Source of the DNA: an uncultured Planctomycetota bacterium
Lineage (GTDB): Bacteria; Planctomycetota; Phycisphaerae; Phycisphaerales; UBA5793
Direction of reading: 5' to 3'
Length of the DNA: 55,563 bases
Assembly (NCBI GenBank): GCA_900696685.1
Contig: CAADHA010000152.1
Location: forward strand, 1 to 55,563
Shown here: piece by piece, positions 16,732-25,709 of the stretch
How the letters are laid out: each line of letters starts with the position of its first letter
Numbering within the stretch: position 1 is the first letter of the stretch
The notes under the pieces: generated by a model
What the model saw: the letters and a program-made list of their open reading frames with translations, nothing else
Database searches by the model: none
What the model was told of the DNA's origin: nothing
Position numbers and translations under genes: made by a program

Positions 16732-19074
16732 ATGAATCCCCGGCAATCCCAACTCGACCGGCTCATCGCGCGGACGCGGCAGCGGCTTCTGATAGCCGAC
16801 GCCGTCAGGCTCGGCGGATTGTGGCTGGCGATCACGACGGCGCTGGCGTTGATTCTGGCGGTCGGCGACCGCTTCCTCGCTCTCGGTCTGGGGTTGTGGC
16901 TTCTGGGCGCCGTCGCGCTGGCCGGCCTGCCGATCGCGGCGGTGGCGGCGTGGCGGCGGAGGGCAGATGTGCTGGAGGTGGCCGCACGCCTTGACGCGAC
17001 GCTGCGCCTCAAGGACCGCCTCGGCACGGCCGTGGCAGTCGATCAGCACGACGGGGCGATGGCACACCTTGTGCGAGAGCAGGCGCAGCAGATCGCGGCT
17101 CGCGTCGATCCGCGGGCGGTGAACCGCATCACTTGGCCGCCTTCCTGGGGCGCTGCGGGACTGTGCCTCGCGGCGTGCGCAGCGCTGCTCTGGCTCGTCG
17201 AGCCGCGCAATGTCTTCGCCCGGCCGCGGCGGGCCGCGGAGATCGCAGCCGTCGAAGCGGCGCGGCAGCAGGCCGCGGACTCGCTGCGAAGGCGCGCCGA
17301 CGAGTTGCGCGCCGACCTGCCCGGGAATGACGCGATCGCGCCCGAGCACCAGTCGGAAGCGGCGCGGCAGGCGCTGAACACGCTCGACCGCCTCGCGGAG
17401 CAGTTCTCCACGGCGCCGCGAGAATCAGGCGCACCCCACGATTCGAAGACTCAACGTGGGCGTGAGAGTGATGCCGAGTTTTCGCACGCGGCGCGCGAGG
17501 CGATCGAACTGGCCGAGCGACTGGAGCGCGATGTGGCCCTGGCGCGCGAAGCGCAGCGGCAGGCCGTCGAACGCCTGGGCCGTCTGCCGAGGCCGATCGA
17601 ACCGGGGCAGGCGGACGAATTCATGCAGTCGCTGCGCGAAGGCGATCTGAACGCGGCGGCCGAGTGGCTCGATTCCCTTGAGCAGCGGCTGCACGATGCG
17701 CCGCAGGAAGAGCGCGAAGCGGTCGCCCAGGCCCTGCGCGACGCGGCCGGGCAGATGGAAAGCGTCGCCCGGCCGCGCGAGGACCGCGCGGAAGATCGAC
17801 CGCCGCGCGCGATGCCCGCCGACGCTGAAGTGAGCGAGCAGCAGATCGAGAAGTGGCTCGAACGTCCGCCGAGCCTCGATGAGATCCGCCGCACGCTTCG
17901 GGAGCAGGGACGCGACCCGATCGATGCCCAGCAGATGGCCGAGCAGATTGAACGTAACCTGCGAGAGCGCGCGGCCGAAGACCGGGCGCGGCGTCAGATC
18001 GAGGATGCGGCGCAGCGCGTGCGCGACCTCGCGGAAACGGTCCAGTCGCCGCCGGCGCAGGAGGAGCGCAGGGCGGCAAGCGAGAATGCGCAGGGCGAGG
18101 TTGACGGCCAGGGCGTCCGCAATGCGCAGGATGTCGCCGACCCTCGCTCAGGCGAGGGAACTCCGCCGCGAGGCGACGAGACGCGTCCGGCGCCGGGGGA
18201 GAAGCCCGAAGGCGGCCCGGTCCCGCGTGAACAGCCGGGCGCTGCGCCGGGGCGGCAGCAGGGGGCGAAGCCCGTCGAGCGGCCGGGCGAGAAGCCCGAC
18301 GTGAAGCCTCGCCCCGATGCTGCGCCTGCGGGAGCAGACAAGCCCGAAGGATCGCCCATTGCGGAGCAGGGCGCAGCGCCTCAACCCGGTCAGCCCCCCC
18401 CCTCAGGCGAAGAGGCGATGCGCGCGACGCCGCGCGGCGGTGATGGTGAGAAGACGCCGAATCCGGCCGGGCCGGGTGGCGAGCAGGCGGAGACGGAGGG
18501 GCCAGGAGAGCAGCCGCCCCAGCCGCCGCCGACCATCGGAGACCGCGCTCGCAACGTCCGCGAGATTCTCGAGGAAATCGATCGCAGCGGCCGCTTCGCC
18601 GACCGGGACCAGGAGATCTCGCAGGAGATGCGCGACGCGGCGAAGGAACTGCTCGAGCAGATGTCGCCGCAGGAACGTGAGGAGATCGCCAGGTGGGCGG
18701 CGCAGAAGGCGCGAGAGATGGAGGGCGGCGGCCCGGGGGACATGTCGCCCGGCCTGTCTTCCAATCGATCCTTGCCGACGCAGGCGATCGATTCGCCTCC
18801 GTTTGACTTTGAGACGGATGAGGTGGACCTCGTGAACCGCGACGAGGGCGTGAACGACCGCGTGATCGCGGAAATGTACGGCCCGGAGGAGTCGCGCCCG
18901 CAAGGCGAGATTGACCGGCAGCCCATGGCGGCCCGGCAGGTCCGGGAGGCGGCGCAGGCGATCGAACGCGCCCTCAACGAGGAGGCGATTCCCGCTCGTT
19001 ACCGCACGCTGATCCGCAACTGGGCGCGAAGACTGCCTCAGACGATCGAGTCACAGGAGCGCAAAGAGGAGTAG
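16732..19074 (+). CDS. Large membrane-anchored coiled-coil protein, function unknown
   Basis: This 780-residue protein has two N-terminal transmembrane helices (about 26-68) and a third around 143-160 ([19 protein letters not shown]), then a long charged region rich in E, R, A and Q with coiled-coil character. A proline/glycine/glutamate-rich linker (about 465-605) follows, and then a more conserved end ([47 protein letters not shown]). Similar long proteins in planctomycetes sit near MoxR/Bat genes, but none is here. Residues 234-245 ([12 protein letters not shown]) are translated from a family A palindrome in frame. The start has no ribosome-binding site but a TATCAT 5 nt upstream. Confidence 0.7.
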   Translation: MNPRQSQLDRLIARTRQRLLIADAVRLGGLWLAITTALALILAVGDRFLALGLGLWLLGAVALAGLPIAAVAAWRRRADVLEVAARLDATLRLKDRLGTAVAVDQHDGAMAHLVREQAQQIAARVDPRAVNRITWPPSWGAAGLCLAACAALLWLVEPRNVFARPRRAAEIAAVEAARQQAADSLRRRADELRADLPGNDAIAPEHQSEAARQALNTLDRLAEQFSTAPRESGAPHDSKTQRGRESDAEFSHAAREAIELAERLERDVALAREAQRQAVERLGRLPRPIEPGQADEFMQSLREGDLNAAAEWLDSLEQRLHDAPQEEREAVAQALRDAAGQMESVARPREDRAEDRPPRAMPADAEVSEQQIEKWLERPPSLDEIRRTLREQGRDPIDAQQMAEQIERNLRERAAEDRARRQIEDAAQRVRDLAETVQSPPAQEERRAASENAQGEVDGQGVRNAQDVADPRSGEGTPPRGDETRPAPGEKPEGGPVPREQPGAAPGRQQGAKPVERPGEKPDVKPRPDAAPAGADKPEGSPIAEQGAAPQPGQPPPSGEEAMRATPRGGDGEKTPNPAGPGGEQAETEGPGEQPPQPPPTIGDRARNVREILEEIDRSGRFADRDQEISQEMRDAAKELLEQMSPQEREEIARWAAQKAREMEGGGPGDMSPGLSSNRSLPTQAIDSPPFDFETDEVDLVNRDEGVNDRVIAEMYGPEESRPQGEIDRQPMAARQVREAAQAIERALNEEAIPARYRTLIRNWARRLPQTIESQERKEE
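17431..17466. repeat. Family A palindrome inside a coding sequence
   Basis: GCACCCCACGATTCGAAGAC and TCAACGTGGGCGTGAG match the intergenic copies (for example 44409 and 55193), with a shortened, slightly diverged right arm. It is read in frame as residues 234-245 of the large coiled-coil protein without a stop or frameshift. Confidence 0.75.
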
Positions 19075-19238
19075 ACCGCGGCGCGGCGCCAGATGCGAAG
19101 TATCAAGCGGGGATCGGACGTTCCCGACATCCGCTCGCGCCTTTGCTTCCGCTGCGGCGCGTTTCATCGCTTCGCGCTGCGGCGCGCTGCTACACTCCCG
19201 CTCCGGCGCCCGGGCGCCGCAGGGTGGAGCAGTCGCAC

Positions 19239-20756
19239 ATGATCGAAGAGCGGGCGGACATCGGGCTGATCGGCCTGGGCACAATGGGGCGCAACCTCGT
19301 GCTCAACATGGCGGACCACGGCTTCCACGTCGCGGTCTACAACCGCACGACTTCCGTCACCGATGAGTTCATCGCCGCAAATCCGGCGACGCCCGGCGGC
19401 CTGACCGCGTGCCGCACGCCGGGCGAGTTCGTCGCGGCACTCAGGCCCCCGCGCATCGCGGTGCTGCTCGTCCCCGCCGGCAAGCCGGTGGACGCGATCA
19501 CGCAGCAACTCATCGACGCGGGCCTGGCGCGCGACGACCTCGTCGTGGACGCCGGCAATTCGCTCTGGACGGACACGATCCGGCGCGAGCGAGAGTACGC
19601 CGACCGGCTCAGGTTCTTCGGCTCCGGAGTAAGCGGCGGGTCGGAGGGGGCCCGGTTCGGGCCGTCACTCATGGCCGGGGGCGATGCCGGCAGTTGGCAG
19701 CGCCTCAGGCCGATCTGGGAAGCGATCGCGGCGAAAGTCGATCCCAGGACCGGCCGACCCATCGAAGGCGCCGCGCCCGGCAAACCCGTCAAGGGCGGGG
19801 AGCCCTGCGCCGCCTGGATCGGGCCCAACGGTTCCGGCCACTACGTGAAGATGGTGCACAACGGCATCGAGTATGCCGACATGCAACTCATCGGCGAGGC
19901 GTACTGGCTGCTGCGCACACTGCTGAACCTCGAGCCACCCGAGATCGGCGACGTCTTCGCTGAGTGGAACAAGGGCGTTCTCGACAGTTACCTCGTCGAA
20001 ATCTCCGCCGACGTCCTCCGCCAGAAGGACCCCGCGCGGCGCGGCAGATATCTCGTCGATTCGATCCTTGATGCCGCGGGCCAGAAGGGCACGGGCAAGT
20101 GGACGAGCGTCAACGCGCTGGACACGGGCGTGGCGGCGCCGACGATCGCCGAAGCGGTCTTTGCGCGCATTATCAGCGCCCTCAAGGACGAACGCCTCGC
20201 GGCGGCGAAACTCCTCAAGGGGCCGGCTCCGCTCACCCGGCGGGCCCTCGGCCCGCGCGAGAAAATCATCGAAGCAATACGCCAGGCGCTCTATTGCTCC
20301 AAGGTCTGTGCCTATGCGCAGGGGTTCCAACTGATGCGCGAGGCGCAGAAGGAGTACGGCTGGACGCTGGACTTCGCCACGATCGCGCGAATCTGGCGCG
20401 GCGGATGCATCATCCGTGCGCGCTTCCTCCAGCGCATCGCGGCGGCCTATGCGGAGAAACCCGACCTCGCGAACCTGCTGCTCGACCGCACGTTCCGGCG
20501 GCAGATGAAGGAGGCGCAGGACGCCTGGCGGCGCGTGGTTTCAGTTGCGGCCCTGGCCGGCGTGCCCTGCCCGGCCTTCATGTCCGCTCTCGCGTACTAC
20601 GACAGTTACCGATCCGCCCGCCTCCCCGCCAACCTCCTCCAGGCCCAGCGCGATTACTTCGGCTCGCATACCTATGAGCGCATCGACCAGCCTCGCGGCG
20701 CGTTCTTTCACCTCGACTGGTCGAATCCCGGCCGGCCCCAGCTACGCGCGGAGTGA
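19239..20756 (+). CDS. gnd: 6-phosphogluconate dehydrogenase, decarboxylating
   Basis: This 505-residue cytosolic enzyme converts 6-phosphogluconate and NADP+ to ribulose 5-phosphate, CO2 and NADPH in the oxidative pentose phosphate pathway. The Rossmann start is [20 protein letters not shown], then VYNRT. The substrate-binding [21 protein letters not shown] appears as [18 protein letters not shown], and the catalytic lysine region is [20 protein letters not shown]. The C-terminal half is full length and ends GAFFHLDWS-like. An ~15-residue insertion with [20 protein letters not shown] precedes the catalytic region. AGGGTGGA lies 10 nt before the ATG; an in-frame GTG at 19224 is the alternative. 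Confidence 0.93.
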   Translation: MIEERADIGLIGLGTMGRNLVLNMADHGFHVAVYNRTTSVTDEFIAANPATPGGLTACRTPGEFVAALRPPRIAVLLVPAGKPVDAITQQLIDAGLARDDLVVDAGNSLWTDTIRREREYADRLRFFGSGVSGGSEGARFGPSLMAGGDAGSWQRLRPIWEAIAAKVDPRTGRPIEGAAPGKPVKGGEPCAAWIGPNGSGHYVKMVHNGIEYADMQLIGEAYWLLRTLLNLEPPEIGDVFAEWNKGVLDSYLVEISADVLRQKDPARRGRYLVDSILDAAGQKGTGKWTSVNALDTGVAAPTIAEAVFARIISALKDERLAAAKLLKGPAPLTRRALGPREKIIEAIRQALYCSKVCAYAQGFQLMREAQKEYGWTLDFATIARIWRGGCIIRARFLQRIAAAYAEKPDLANLLLDRTFRRQMKEAQDAWRRVVSVAALAGVPCPAFMSALAYYDSYRSARLPANLLQAQRDYFGSHTYERIDQPRGAFFHLDWSNPGRPQLRAE

Positions 20757-20758
20757 CT

Positions 20759-21310
20759 CTACTGCACGCGCTGAATCACGCCCGTGCGCGCGGTAATTCT
20801 GATGACGTGCCCGCCCGAGATGGTGATCGTGGCGTCGTCGCTGAGCGGGCGCTCGTCAACGGTGATGGGGCGGCCGCGGGTGTCGAATCCGACCTCCGAA
20901 CCTCCGCCGACGCTGATGCTCTCGATCGCCGCGCCGCGCCACTCGGCACGTCCGAAGCGAACGACCATGGCGCGACCCGTCGCGTCGTCGATCATGGGCA
21001 CGCGGCGCGTGCGGCCGGGCGCCGCGACATCCTCGACGAAGAGCGCGTACTGCTGCGCGGCCCCGTCGAGAACCACCCACGTCCGCACGCCCTGCGCCAC
21101 CGACCGCTGCCGCGCCAGTTGCAGATCGCGCGCGAGGCGCGCCGCCGCCGCCGCTGCCTGGCGCGTCGCGCCCAGGTTGGTCAGGGCGGCAGCAGCGAAG
21201 ACGCTGATGACCGCCAGCACAACCACCAGGACGGTCAGTTCAGTCAGCGTGAAGCCGTTGATGCGCAGGAAGCATCGGCGGCGGGGATTCGTTTCCGCGC
21301 GAGGCGTCAT
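20759..21310 (-). CDS. GspH-like pseudopilin
   Basis: This 183-residue protein has a prepilin signal: a basic leader (NPRRRCFLRING), cleavage at G/FTLTELTVLVVVLAVISVF with Glu at +5, then a long amphipathic helix with many alanines (ARLARDLQLARQRSVAQG). This fits the GspH/FimT type of minor pseudopilins. It would be processed by a prepilin peptidase and sit in the inner membrane. The ATG lies 3 bp after the stop of the upstream pilin-like gene, so the two are co-transcribed. The stop is 2 bp from the convergent gnd stop, leaving no room for a terminator. Confidence 0.8.
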   Translation of the reverse strand: MTPRAETNPRRRCFLRINGFTLTELTVLVVVLAVISVFAAAALTNLGATRQAAAAAARLARDLQLARQRSVAQGVRTWVVLDGAAQQYALFVEDVAAPGRTRRVPMIDDATGRAMVVRFGRAEWRGAAIESISVGGGSEVGFDTRGRPITVDERPLSDDATITISGGHVIRITARTGVIQRVQ

Positions 21311-21313
21311 GGT

Positions 21314-21742
21314 TCACCAGGTGTTCTCGCCAACCGTGTCGCTGTTGGCCCAGAATCTGCCAGTCGCTTCGTCGTAGCACCAGCCGCGGTTCCCCGAAAC
21401 GGGCGGATTTCCGACCTCCCAAGTCGCGGCGAGCAGGCGGCTGTCGCCGTTGTAGGGATTCTCAGGGATTGCATCGCCGAGAACCGTGCCGATCGTGCGC
21501 AGTTGGGCGATCGTCGGGTAGAGGGGCGATCCAGTTTCGTATGCGTTGCTGTAGAACCCGGACAGAGCGGCGCGCACATTGCCCAGCGCATTCCGGCACG
21601 CCGCCTCCTTCGCCTTGGCCGAGTAGTCAAAGAAGCGCGGCAAGGCAACGCCCGAAAGAATCGCAAGCACGACGATCACGGCAATGAGTTCGATGAGTGT
21701 AAAGGCGCGGCGGGCGCCTGACGCGGAAGGTTGGATGAGCAC
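21314..21742 (-). CDS. GspG/PilE-like pseudopilin
   Basis: This protein of about 142 residues has cleavage at [31 protein letters not shown] (quoted in part as [16 protein letters not shown]) with Glu at +5. The globular part has paired cysteines (AACRNALGN and [12 protein letters not shown]). The preceding leader [10 protein letters not shown] is short and basic. The start is uncertain: a GTG at 21742 with GGCAGG upstream fits a short leader, and the same frame stays open to an ATG at 21925, but that extension looks non-coding. It is probably the major or minor pilin partner of the adjacent GspH-like protein. Confidence 0.75.
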   Translation of the reverse strand: MLIQPSASGARRAFTLIELIAVIVVLAILSGVALPRFFDYSAKAKEAACRNALGNVRAALSGFYSNAYETGSPLYPTIAQLRTIGTVLGDAIPENPYNGDSRLLAATWEVGNPPVSGNRGWCYDEATGRFWANSDTVGENTW

Positions 21743-22002
21743 CGGTGCACCTGCCTTTGGAGCGAGCGCGGTGTGTGCTGCGGCAGAGCGCCGCAACGGG
21801 GGCACCGTCGGGGTCCACTGCGAGCAATCGGTCGCCAGCGCCACGCCCGTGAGCGCCGGCCGCTGTGCCGTGTACAAGGGAGCATGATACGAACCGCGCG
21901 ATCGTGAACGATCCGCTATCCTCACGCCCCGGGGCCCGGCCCTGCCGCAAGATCGACTCCGATAACAACGGAGCCTGCACGACGCGAAGGGGCGTCAGAT
22001 CA

Positions 22003-22671
22003 TCAGGCTTCAATGGCCTTGAGGTCGGGCGACCACCAGATTTCTGCCGCTGTGGCGCGCTCGACATCCTGCCGCGTCACGCCGGGGGCGAGTTCAGTGA
22101 CCTCGAATCGTCTCCGGCCCTGGTTCTCGCGCATGTGCATGACGCACAACTCGGTGATGATCATGTCGATGCACGCCTTGCCCGTGAGGGGCAGAGTGCA
22201 GGATTTGATGATCTTGGGCTCGCCCTTCTTGGTCGTGTGCTCCATCGTGACGACGACGCGCTTGACGCCGGCGACGAGGTCCATCGCCCCGCCGACTCCC
22301 TTGACCATCTTGCCGGGAACCATCCAGTTGGCGATGTCCCCTTCCTCGCTGATCTCCATGGCGCCGAGGATGGCCATGTCGATGTGCCCGCCTCGGATCA
22401 TCGCGAACGACGTCGCGCCGTCGAAGAACGAGGCGCCGGGAACGGCTGTCACCGTCTGCTTGCCGGCGTTGATGAGGTCGGCGTCCACCTCATCGTCGTA
22501 GGGGAATCGGCCCATTCCGAGCAGACCGTTTTCTGACTGGAGCCACACCTGCATCCCTGCGGGCACGTGGTTGGCGACGAGCGTCGGCATGCCGATGCCG
22601 AGGTTGACGTAGAAGCCGTCGCGGAGTTCCTGCGCGGCGCGCCTGGTGATCTGATCTCTCGTGAGGGGCAT
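22003..22671 (-). CDS. scoB: 3-oxoacid CoA-transferase subunit B
   Basis: This 222-residue beta subunit of a family I CoA-transferase moves CoA from succinyl-CoA to acetoacetate or another 3-oxoacid. The catalytic glutamate lies in the SENGLLGMG motif (LQSENGLLGMGRFP) and is present. Other family segments are GFYVNLGIGMPTLVANH, GGHIDMAILGAMEIS and GMPTLV. GGAG precedes the ATG. It follows scoA with a 74-bp gap that holds a perfect 33-nt palindrome. The location next to tryptophan catabolic genes suggests catabolic or ketone-body use; the actual acyl substrate (3-oxoadipate is also possible) is not fixed by sequence. Confidence 0.88.
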   Translation of the reverse strand: MPLTRDQITRRAAQELRDGFYVNLGIGMPTLVANHVPAGMQVWLQSENGLLGMGRFPYDDEVDADLINAGKQTVTAVPGASFFDGATSFAMIRGGHIDMAILGAMEISEEGDIANWMVPGKMVKGVGGAMDLVAGVKRVVVTMEHTTKKGEPKIIKSCTLPLTGKACIDMIITELCVMHMRENQGRRRFEVTELAPGVTRQDVERATAAEIWWSPDLKAIEA

Positions 22672-22700
22672 GGGATGCTCCGAATCTTCAATGTCGGGCG

Positions 22701-22733
22701 CCGAAGCCCACGTTCACTGAACGTGGGCTTCGG
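22701..22733. repeat. Palindrome family C, copy 1
   Basis: CCGAAGCCCACGTTCA and its exact complement surround a single C, a perfect 33-nt palindrome between scoA and scoB. A second copy with one mismatch lies at 46150-46178 between paaB and paaC. Both sit inside operon gaps, so it may shape the mRNA between two coding regions. Confidence 0.8.
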
Positions 22734-22745
22734 GCTGTATGCAGG

Positions 22746-23447
22746 TTACGCGCGCGGCGTCGTCGTGCGCTGCTCGATGCGCTTCACGCTGACCGTCCTG
22801 ACGATCCGATCGACAAAGATGCCCGGCGTGTGGACAGAGTCGGGATCGATGTATCCCGCGGGGACGATCTCCTCAACCTCGGCAACGGTGACGCGGCCGG
22901 CCATGGCCATCATGGGGTTGAAGTTGCGGGCCGTCTTGCGGTAGACGAGGTTGCCGACGGTGTCCGCCTTCCACGCTTTGACGAGGGACACATCCGCCTT
23001 GAGCCAGCGCTCCATGACGTAGGTGTGCCCCTCGAAGTCGTGGTGCTCCTTGCCCTCGGCGAGCGGCGTGCCCACGGCGGTGCGGGTGAAGAACGCCGGG
23101 ATGCCGGCCCCGCCGGCGCGGATGCGCTCGGCAAACGTCCCCTGCGGGACGAACTCGATCTCGAGTTCGCCCGAGAGGAACTGGCGGGCGAACTCGTCGT
23201 TCTCGCCGACGTAGGTCGAGACCATCTTGCGGATCTGCCGCGTCTGGAGGAGCAGCCCCAGGCCCCAGTCGTCGACGCCGGCGTTGTTGGAGATGGCGGT
23301 GAGGTTTTTCGCACCGCTGTCGCGCAGGGCGAGGATGAGTTTCTCCGGGATTCCGCACAGGCCGAAACCGCCGACCATCAGCGTGATCCCGTCGCGGATC
23401 AGCCCGTCGAGCGCGGCCTGCGGGCTCGGATAGACTTTGTTGATCAT
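22746..23447 (-). CDS. scoA: 3-oxoacid CoA-transferase subunit A
   Basis: This 233-residue alpha subunit pairs with the downstream scoB product. The CoA-transferase I signature is GGFGLCGIPEKLI near the N-terminus, followed by SNNAGVDDWGLGLLL, FVPQGTFAERIRAGGAGIPAF and YRKTARNFNPMMAMAG. The start at 23447 gives MINKVY, typical for the family. The ribosome-binding site is weak, and the frame stays open upstream to 23552, which would overlap the divergent dioxygenase gene. A TACGAT hexamer lies 9 nt before the ATG. Confidence 0.88.
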   Translation of the reverse strand: MINKVYPSPQAALDGLIRDGITLMVGGFGLCGIPEKLILALRDSGAKNLTAISNNAGVDDWGLGLLLQTRQIRKMVSTYVGENDEFARQFLSGELEIEFVPQGTFAERIRAGGAGIPAFFTRTAVGTPLAEGKEHHDFEGHTYVMERWLKADVSLVKAWKADTVGNLVYRKTARNFNPMMAMAGRVTVAEVEEIVPAGYIDPDSVHTPGIFVDRIVRTVSVKRIEQRTTTPRA

Positions 23448-23532
23448 GGCAGGATCATCGTAGGCCGCACGTGAATACCCCGGCACGGGAGCGCCGGGGC
23501 CTTCAGGAGCCAACGCCGCAGGGGGAGGATGA

Positions 23533-24336
23533 ATGACCAGCGCCGCCGTCACCTACTCGAACTACCTGAAGATCAACGAACTCCTGTCATGCCAGCAGTG
23601 TCGATCGACGGACCCCGACGGCCGGGCCGAGCACGACGAGATGCTCTTCATCATTATTCACCAGGTTTACGAACTCTGGTTCAAGCAGGTGCTCCACGAA
23701 CTCGACCACCTGCGTACGACACTTGAGGGCAACGATACCCCCGGTTCGCTGCATACCTTCAAGCGCATTCTGACAATCCTCAAGACGCTCGTGGCGCAAG
23801 TGGACATCCTCGAAACGATGACCCCCCTCTCGTTCAGTTCCTTCCGCGGGCGGCTCGAAAGCGCCAGCGGATTCCAGTCGGCGCAGTTCCGTGAGGTGGA
23901 GTTTGTGCTCGGACACCGGCAGGCGTCGGCGATCGCGGCGCATCCGGAAGGCAGCGCAGCGCGGGCAAGGCTGGAGCGGCGCATGAAGGAACCGACGCTC
24001 TTCGATTCGTTCCTGAAGTTCCTCTCGCTCAACGGCTTCGACGTGCCGCGCCAACTGCTCAGCCGCGATGTGACGCGGCGTTGGGAGCCTTCGGAGCGCC
24101 TGCAGGAGGTGCTCGTGCGGGTCTATCGTGAGCATCCGATCTGCGCCCAGGTCTGCGAGCGCCTCGTCGATCTCGATGAAGGATTGCAGGAGTGGCGCTA
24201 CCGGCACGTCAAGATGGTCGAGCGCACGATCGGGGCCAAGCCGGGCACGGGCGGGAGCGCGGGGGCGGAGTACCTGCGCCAGACGCTCTTTTGCCCGCTC
24301 TTTCCCGACCTGTGGGCGATACGGATTCACCTTTGA
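23533..24336 (+). CDS. kynA: Tryptophan 2,3-dioxygenase
   Basis: This 267-residue haem enzyme oxidises L-tryptophan to N-formylkynurenine, the first step of the kynurenine pathway. The family segments are YLKINELLSCQ, HDEMLFIIIHQVYELWFKQ (distal His at 43), SFRGRLESASGFQSAQFREVE and the haem-ligand region YRHVKMVERTIG (His about 225), followed by GTGGSAGAEYL. Length fits the family. GAGGATGA overlaps the start region. It is divergent from scoA (85 bp between starts) and is followed after 8 bp by kynureninase, so the two form an operon. No kynurenine formamidase is in the window. Confidence 0.92.
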   Translation: MTSAAVTYSNYLKINELLSCQQCRSTDPDGRAEHDEMLFIIIHQVYELWFKQVLHELDHLRTTLEGNDTPGSLHTFKRILTILKTLVAQVDILETMTPLSFSSFRGRLESASGFQSAQFREVEFVLGHRQASAIAAHPEGSAARARLERRMKEPTLFDSFLKFLSLNGFDVPRQLLSRDVTRRWEPSERLQEVLVRVYREHPICAQVCERLVDLDEGLQEWRYRHVKMVERTIGAKPGTGGSAGAEYLRQTLFCPLFPDLWAIRIHL

Positions 24337-24344
24337 GAAGCGAG

Positions 24345-25688
24345 ATGAAGCACAATCGCGAACTCGACGGCGCGAAAACGCAGGCGGAAGTCGGGAGTGC
24401 CCTGACGCCCGTGGCGCCTTTGCTCTCTCCCGCTGATCTGTACGACGAAGACAACGCGCTGGCGCCGCACTACGCGCGATTCGACGTCGCCAACCGGCTG
24501 CTGCTCACGGGCCACTCGCACCAGGCGTGGCCGGACTGTTCGCGGGAGGGGCAGATCGAAGCGTGGGAGGATGCGGCCACGCACGTCGACGACAAGTGGC
24601 CCCGCGCGTTCGCGAAGCGCGACCGCTACCAGCGCGGCCTCATGGAGCGCCTCGGAGACCGCGACGGCCACTACGCCTTCGGGTCGAACACGCATGAACT
24701 CGTCGTGCGCCTCATCTCCGCCCTTCCCCTGCGCGACCGGCCGCGCATCGTCACGACAGACGGGGAGTACCACAGCGCACGGCGCCAGTTCGACCGTCTC
24801 GCAGAAGAGCGGGTGCTCGATATCGTGAAGGTCCCGAGCAAGCCGAGCGCCGACATCGCGTGGCGCATGGTCGAGCGGATCGACGACCGCACGTCGCTCG
24901 TCATGGTCTCGCACGTGCTCTACCGCACGGGGCAGATTGTTTCCGGTCTGCATGACGTGGCGCTTGAATGCGAGCGGTCCGGCGCCGCGCTGCTGATTGA
25001 CATGTACCACAGCGTGAACGTCGTCGATGCGCTTGAACACTACGACGGCGCTGAGGAGCGAGTGGATTCCGCCGGCGCCCGTTCCCCCCTTGCATCTTCG
25101 CTTCTCGAAGGTCTCGAACGCGCCTTCATCGTCGGGGGCGGGTACAAGTACCTCCAGTGCGGCGAGGGCAACTGCTTTCTGCGCATCCCTCCTCACTGCA
25201 CCCTGCGCCCCGTTATCACCGGGTGGTTCGCCGAGTTCGACGCGATCGCCGACCCGCGGCGTCCCGGCGGGGTGAAGTACGCCGAGGGGGGCGGCCGCTT
25301 TGCCGGCGCGACCTACGACCCGACGAGCCACTATCGCGCCGCGCGCGTGCTCGAGTTCTTCGATGAGCGTGGCCTGACGCCGCGACTTCTGCGCGAGGTG
25401 AGCCAGCACCAGGTGGGCCTGCTCGCCGAGAAGTTTGACGCGCTCGATGCCGATCCGGCGATCATCTCGCGCGACCGGTCGATTCCCCTCCAGCGCCTGG
25501 GCGGCTTTCTTGCGCTCGACTCGCCGTATGCCGGCGACCTCTGTGCAGCGCTTCGCGCACGCGGCATGTTCACGGATCACCGCGACGGCGTGCTGCGCCT
25601 CGGGCCGGCGCCTTACCTTTCCGACCGGCAACTGACGGCCGCGATCGACACCCTCGCCGAAGCGGTCGATGAGATCGCGGGCCGCTGA
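24345..25688 (+). CDS. kynU: Kynureninase
   Basis: This 447-residue PLP enzyme of the aspartate aminotransferase fold cleaves kynurenine to anthranilate and alanine. The PLP lysine lies in GGGYKYLQCGEGNCF (Lys268). Other features are the N-terminal NRLLLTGHSHQAWPD, HYAFGSNTHELVVRL, LLIDMYHSVNVVDAL and the C-terminal FTDHRDGVLRLGPAPYLSD. The ATG 8 bp after the dioxygenase stop was chosen; the same frame is open upstream but overlaps the dioxygenase. With the dioxygenase it makes a short tryptophan-to-anthranilate route. Confidence 0.88.
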   Translation: MKHNRELDGAKTQAEVGSALTPVAPLLSPADLYDEDNALAPHYARFDVANRLLLTGHSHQAWPDCSREGQIEAWEDAATHVDDKWPRAFAKRDRYQRGLMERLGDRDGHYAFGSNTHELVVRLISALPLRDRPRIVTTDGEYHSARRQFDRLAEERVLDIVKVPSKPSADIAWRMVERIDDRTSLVMVSHVLYRTGQIVSGLHDVALECERSGAALLIDMYHSVNVVDALEHYDGAEERVDSAGARSPLASSLLEGLERAFIVGGGYKYLQCGEGNCFLRIPPHCTLRPVITGWFAEFDAIADPRRPGGVKYAEGGGRFAGATYDPTSHYRAARVLEFFDERGLTPRLLREVSQHQVGLLAEKFDALDADPAIISRDRSIPLQRLGGFLALDSPYAGDLCAALRARGMFTDHRDGVLRLGPAPYLSDRQLTAAIDTLAEAVDEIAGR

Positions 25689-25709
25689 GCACGCGGAGAG
25701 GTCGTGTAC

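Noticed and set aside
15330-17027. Minus-strand open frame of 565 codons spanning TatD and the paralog gene start
   Set aside because: It overlaps the TatD gene and the 5' part of the exported paralog in another frame, crossing a repeat; no homology pattern is seen.
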